A DNA stretch of 64,000 nt from assembly GCF_004341625.1 (NCBI RefSeq), contig NZ_SLZG01000013.1, positions 124,001 through 188,000 on the forward strand, given 5' to 3'. Shown piece after piece: positions 60,782-64,000 of the stretch. The stretch is from Rhizobium sp. BK376. GTDB taxonomy: Bacteria; Pseudomonadota; Alphaproteobacteria; Rhizobiales; Rhizobiaceae. Below the pieces are notes generated by a model, which worked only from the letters and a program-made list of their open reading frames with translations, was not told the origin of the DNA and made no database searches. Numbering within the stretch: the stretch's first letter is position 1; the number at the start of each line of letters is the position of its first letter. Both the position numbers and the translations under genes were made by a program.

Positions 60782-61010
60782 TGTCGGAAGTCATACACGA
60801 AACATTCCGCGTTTTCACCGCAAACCTGCATGCGAGATTCGAGGCACTCATCGCTCAAGAGCCTGTCACAAACGCGGTCCTGCGCCCGGACTTCAAGTGA
60901 TCAGCCATCTACATGTTTTCGGAAGCAGGCAAGAGCCTCTATGTCGGGCGCATGTTATCTTCTGCGATCATAGCCGCCCCGGCTCGGGATAATTTTACGC
61001 TATAGTTGCA
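60782..61010 (+). pseudogene. GIY-YIG nuclease relic
   Basis: From GTG 60782 the translation VSEVIHETFRVFTANLHARFEALIAQEPVTNAVLRPDFK reaches a TGA at 60898-60900. In the same frame it continues SAIYMFSEAGKSLYVGR, an excellent GIY-YIG core (IYMF...LYVGR). A frame change then leads to DHSRPGSG, the next conserved block of such proteins, and to stop codons. One nonsense change plus at least one frameshift and loss of the 3' half make it dead. It begins 8 bases after the 511-aa gene and was probably co-transcribed with it. Confidence 0.6.
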
Positions 61011-61525
61011 CACTGCAAATCGTTTGCTGCCAAGTATGAATGATGAGATTGCAGCAAAAAGTTGTGAACAGAGCAGAGGGTCGAAAGCGTGACACTATTG
61101 CGAGGTCCGACCTTAAATTGGGTGCCATTTTTGCCGAGATAGTCTGAGTTACGATGATAAGCATAACGGGCTCCCCTTTCAGAATATCAATGTTGCCACC
61201 GAAACGTCTTCCGATTCGAGATGGTTTCCGGCCATCGCCGGCAATACCAATGTCCGGAAAGTCCGCGTACGCGGTACGCGGCACAAGCGACGTTGGCTGA
61301 GCGAGAAGGAGCGCCAATCGCCTTCAATCTCCGGTGCCCGCAACTGGCCCAACGGTAGCGCGTCGCAAGGCCGATCTACTCAGTTAACCCCAGCAGCTAG
61401 CCGAGCTGCATTCGATTATCCCGACCTGATCCTTGAGGCCAGCGCCACTGCCTCGCGCAATAAAATTGTTGAGCATCTCATCTAGGAATTGATTGCGGGC
61501 GACGATCAACTCTACCTTTGATCTC
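61011..61525. other. Gene-poor stretch before the NTPase gene
   Basis: No intact gene is convincing. A plus-strand fragment near 61395-61485 (SRAAFDYPDLILEASATASRNKIVEHLI) has coding-like composition but ends at a stop codon and has no upstream partner, so it may be another relic. The promoter of the NTPase gene should lie here, but I could not fix it. Confidence 0.4.
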
Positions 61526-64000
61526 ATGACCATTGTGCCACTCGATCGACGGGTTAACATTCGCCTTGAGAGCGAAACCATTGAGTTTTATCTCAGCGAA
61601 TTACGAGACAGGCCATATGTAGTCTTGCTTGGGGAGCCGGGGCTCGGAAAATCGACAGCACTTCAGCATGAAGCAATGCAGGAAGGTGGCGAGATCGTAA
61701 CATGCCGAGAGGTCATGAACGGCGTCGCTCTTAGCAGTTCGCAGACGGCGTATCTCGATGCCCTCGATGAATATCGAGCCGGGGATGGCGGTAAGGACAA
61801 GTTACTTCAGCTCGCCACGGCGATTTCCAACAGTTCGGTCGGGCGTTGGCGGCTTACCTGCCGAGCCGAGGACTGGAGAGCCGCAGGGGATCTCCAGCAA
61901 ATGCGACGTGCGGCAAACAATCAGCCAATCATTGTTGCTCATCTCCTTCCTCTGGACGACGAAGAGGCGAAAGCTGTCCTCGCCGGATTGGGAGAACCGG
62001 ACCCCGAAAAGTTCATATCCGATGCGCGCGCCAGAGGGGCAATAGCGTTCCTCGAAAATCCTCTTAGCCTCAGCCTTCTTCATTCTGTTGTGCGCAGGGA
62101 TGGCGTCTGGCCAGCGACGAGGTTTGAACTGTTCGATAGGGCGATCGACGCCCTCGCGCACGAACACGATCCTCAGCGCGTCCTGGATCCCCGCCCGGGC
62201 GTGGCGGAGATTATCGCTGACGCAGAGCGAATGTGCTTTTACCTGTTGGCGACTGGTGCGCGCAGGATCTGGCGTTCAAACGCGCTTGCCACTGGAATAC
62301 AAGCCGAAGGATATGTCACGGTCGACTCCATCGGTCTAGGTCGGGACCGCGCAGGGTTTGCGCTAGATACCGCCATCTTTCGTGGTGAAGGACAAAGCTT
62401 CGAGCCCTCCCATAGAACGGTCGCCGAATTTCTTGCTGGCCGTTTTCTTGCTGGGGTGGTTTTTGGTTCCTCAAGTAGGCTTCCATTCCCTCTTAGTCGT
62501 GCTACCGCGCTCATCACGGGCAACGACCAAAAGGCGCCGAGTGAGCTAAGGGGATTGTACGCTTGGTTTGCCGCAAGCCTGTCACAAAAGGGCGATGAAG
62601 CCGGAGCGATCCGGTTGATCGAGAAAGATGCAGCAACCGTTTTAGCCTACGGCGATTCGGCTGCCTTCAAAGCGGCAGGTCGGAAGGCGATTCTAAACAA
62701 TCTAGATCGCGACGATCCGTATTTTCTGTCATCGCGGGATGGTGTCACCGTGCTTGGCGGTCTGGCGTCTGACGATCTCGTCGACGAATTCATAGCCATT
62801 CTCGATAGTGACGCACAGAGCCACCTTAAGCTCACAGTACTCGAGGCATTAGGGGATGGTCTGCCTCTTGTCGGCATGCAGGTAAAGCTGCACGAAATCT
62901 CAATCGCGCCGACCCGGCCACATTGGCAGAGATTGCGCACGTCCGAGGCGTGGATCAAGGGCCAGACCGATCCAACTGCGGCCAGACGTCAGCTATTCCG
63001 CGAGATCGCCGCTACCCCGGTCAACTATGATCAGGTTTCGCTTCGAGCCAATCTGCTTTCCGGCATCAAGCCCGAGCAGCTCCAACTGGAGGAGATTCGG
63101 GGGCTGCTTTCCGACCTAGATCGTCTTCCCCCGGTTCCCCCTGGGGAAAGCGAAGACTCAGGCGCCTTGCTCTCCTTGATGATGGCTCTGATGAAATCGC
63201 CTCGGAGCGATTTGTTTGATCAACCTGTGATCGGAGAATCGGACGACCACCGCGGTCATAAGGTCGAAGTGCGGCATTTCTTGCAGCAAACGTTATCAGC
63301 GGCAATCGCGTCAAATCTCCAGATCGATGCGCGAACGCTTTGGTCCTGGATTCGGAATACGCGCGAATATGAGTGGGAGCGAATTGACGACGATCTGTCG
63401 AAGTCAATCAACGCGTGGATTGATCGGGACACGGATCAAAGAGAACTCGAGCTTTTTACCGTCTTGATGGAGAGCGGCGAAGAGGGTGAAGGTGCGTGGA
63501 TGGCTACAAACCATTTCATCACCATCGCGCGCAGGGTTCCGTCGGACACGCTGATCGAAAACCTCATCAATCTTGCGGAGAGCACCCCTCGAGGACCATA
63601 TCGCCGGCGGCTATTGGAGGTTATTTCATATGCCGTGCGGACTGAATCGCATTGGCCCATATGGGAAAAACGCGTTGTTGAAACCCTTGAGAGAGAGGGC
63701 GGCTTTGACGATTTCATAACGTCACTGCGCACGGACCCAAACAGAGATTGGAAGGAAAAGGAGGCAAAGCGTCAAGCGAAGAAGCTTGCGGATAACGAGG
63801 AAGCCCGAGCTCACAACATTGCAAATATGGCACCCAAGGTGAATGCAATTGCGGCGGGACGCGAAAGCGAGTTGGGGATCCTGCGATGGGCTTCTCAGCA
63901 CTATCGAAACGCAGTCATCCGGAAGAAAGAAGATCCGCTCGCGAAGATTGAGAAATATACCAACGATCTGATCAAGTCTGCGATCGCGGAAGGGTTCGTT
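61526..64000 (+). CDS. Large STAND/NACHT-like P-loop NTPase (3' end outside window)
   Basis: An ATG at 61526 opens a frame that continues without stop to the window edge, at least 825 codons. Near the N-terminus are Walker A VVLLGEPGLGKST (about residues 32-44), Walker B-like AYLDALDEYR (76-84) and VGRWRLTCRAEDW, an arginine-sensor strand as in NACHT/STAND ATPases. Then comes SFEPSHRTVAEFLAGRFLA, a winged-helix-like segment common after NACHT domains. The rest is a long helical repeat region with a charged coil at about 745-780 (DWKEKEAKRQAKKLADNEEARAHN). In a defence-gene neighbourhood such proteins often sense phage and trigger an effector. No effector domain is visible in this part. Confidence 0.8.
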   Translation, partial: MTIVPLDRRVNIRLESETIEFYLSELRDRPYVVLLGEPGLGKSTALQHEAMQEGGEIVTCREVMNGVALSSSQTAYLDALDEYRAGDGGKDKLLQLATAISNSSVGRWRLTCRAEDWRAAGDLQQMRRAANNQPIIVAHLLPLDDEEAKAVLAGLGEPDPEKFISDARARGAIAFLENPLSLSLLHSVVRRDGVWPATRFELFDRAIDALAHEHDPQRVLDPRPGVAEIIADAERMCFYLLATGARRIWRSNALATGIQAEGYVTVDSIGLGRDRAGFALDTAIFRGEGQSFEPSHRTVAEFLAGRFLAGVVFGSSSRLPFPLSRATALITGNDQKAPSELRGLYAWFAASLSQKGDEAGAIRLIEKDAATVLAYGDSAAFKAAGRKAILNNLDRDDPYFLSSRDGVTVLGGLASDDLVDEFIAILDSDAQSHLKLTVLEALGDGLPLVGMQVKLHEISIAPTRPHWQRLRTSEAWIKGQTDPTAARRQLFREIAATPVNYDQVSLRANLLSGIKPEQLQLEEIRGLLSDLDRLPPVPPGESEDSGALLSLMMALMKSPRSDLFDQPVIGESDDHRGHKVEVRHFLQQTLSAAIASNLQIDARTLWSWIRNTREYEWERIDDDLSKSINAWIDRDTDQRELELFTVLMESGEEGEGAWMATNHFITIARRVPSDTLIENLINLAESTPRGPYRRRLLEVISYAVRTESHWPIWEKRVVETLEREGGFDDFITSLRTDPNRDWKEKEAKRQAKKLADNEEARAHNIANMAPKVNAIAAGRESELGILRWASQHYRNAVIRKKEDPLAKIEKYTNDLIKSAIAEGFV

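Noticed and set aside
61000..61317. Minus-strand 105-codon frame before the NTPase gene
   Set aside because: No ribosome-binding site or family resemblance; composition consistent with non-coding or relic DNA.

Overview
The window looks like part of a large accessory replicon, a plasmid or chromid, of a Rhizobium/Agrobacterium-type alphaproteobacterium. The main evidence is a complete repABC replication and partition cassette (about 14.5-18.1 kb, minus strand) with a counter-transcribed RNA between repB and repC. Other support comes from rhizobial-type catabolic operons with dedicated ABC transporters, a DUF1612 (RHE_PE00001-type) protein and several decaying insertion scars. No rRNA, tRNA or CRISPR array was seen.

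Layout. (1) 1-9.75 kb: a probable catabolic regulon. An acetolactate-synthase-like TPP enzyme (cut by the window start), a glutamate-1-semialdehyde-aminomutase-like enzyme and a GntR/FCD regulator lie on the minus strand. A polyamine-type ABC transporter lies on the plus strand, followed by an alpha-oxoamine-synthase-like enzyme and an orphan OmpR-type regulator on the minus strand. Four copies of a TGTTGYAACA-like palindrome sit in front of three transcription units. (2) 9.75-14.5 kb: small ORFs, an IS66-type element, relic sequence and a second copy of the parS-like site. (3) 14.5-18.8 kb: repC, ctRNA, repB, parS-like site, repA and a small HTH gene. (4) 18.9-22.7 kb: GABA catabolism (gabD, gabT) facing a MerR-XRE-cupin fusion regulator, with a perfect 27-bp palindrome between them. 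(5) 22.7-25.9 kb: a graveyard with a vapB-like relic, a frameshifted tyrosine phosphatase, scrambled sugar-ABC permease pieces fused to a 5'-truncated cytochrome oxidase subunit I, and an intact diheme cytochrome c. (6) 25.9-35.7 kb: a MarR-GNAT fusion, then an Lrp-controlled branched-chain amino acid operon (leucine dehydrogenase, SDR, an internally deleted thiolase, acyl-CoA dehydrogenase, BCKDH E1alpha/E1beta/E2/E3). (7) 35.7-44.5 kb: a DHA2 exporter, a LysR regulator, a second polyamine-type ABC transporter, an FMN-dependent NtaA/SnaA-type monooxygenase and its flavin reductase. (8) 44.6-50.3 kb: an IclR regulator, MHS-family transporter, SDR, polysaccharide deacetylase and gamma-glutamyltransferase. 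(9) 50.3-52.1 kb: an IS5-family element that joins the 5' end of a D-amino-acid-enzyme gene to the 3' end of an exporter gene.

(10) 52.4-64 kb is a candidate defence island. It holds a nucleotidyltransferase-HEPN fusion, a DUF1612 protein and an overlapping three-gene operon (MerR-like regulator, 1031-aa adenine-type methyltransferase, PD-(D/E)XK-like nuclease) behind twin operators. Divergent from it are a 511-aa protein with a C-terminal D...QxK nuclease motif, a GIY-YIG nuclease relic and a large P-loop NTPase that runs off the window. This set, and the regulon in (1), are the best candidates for poorly described systems. Functions are inferred from motifs and context alone; no database search was possible.
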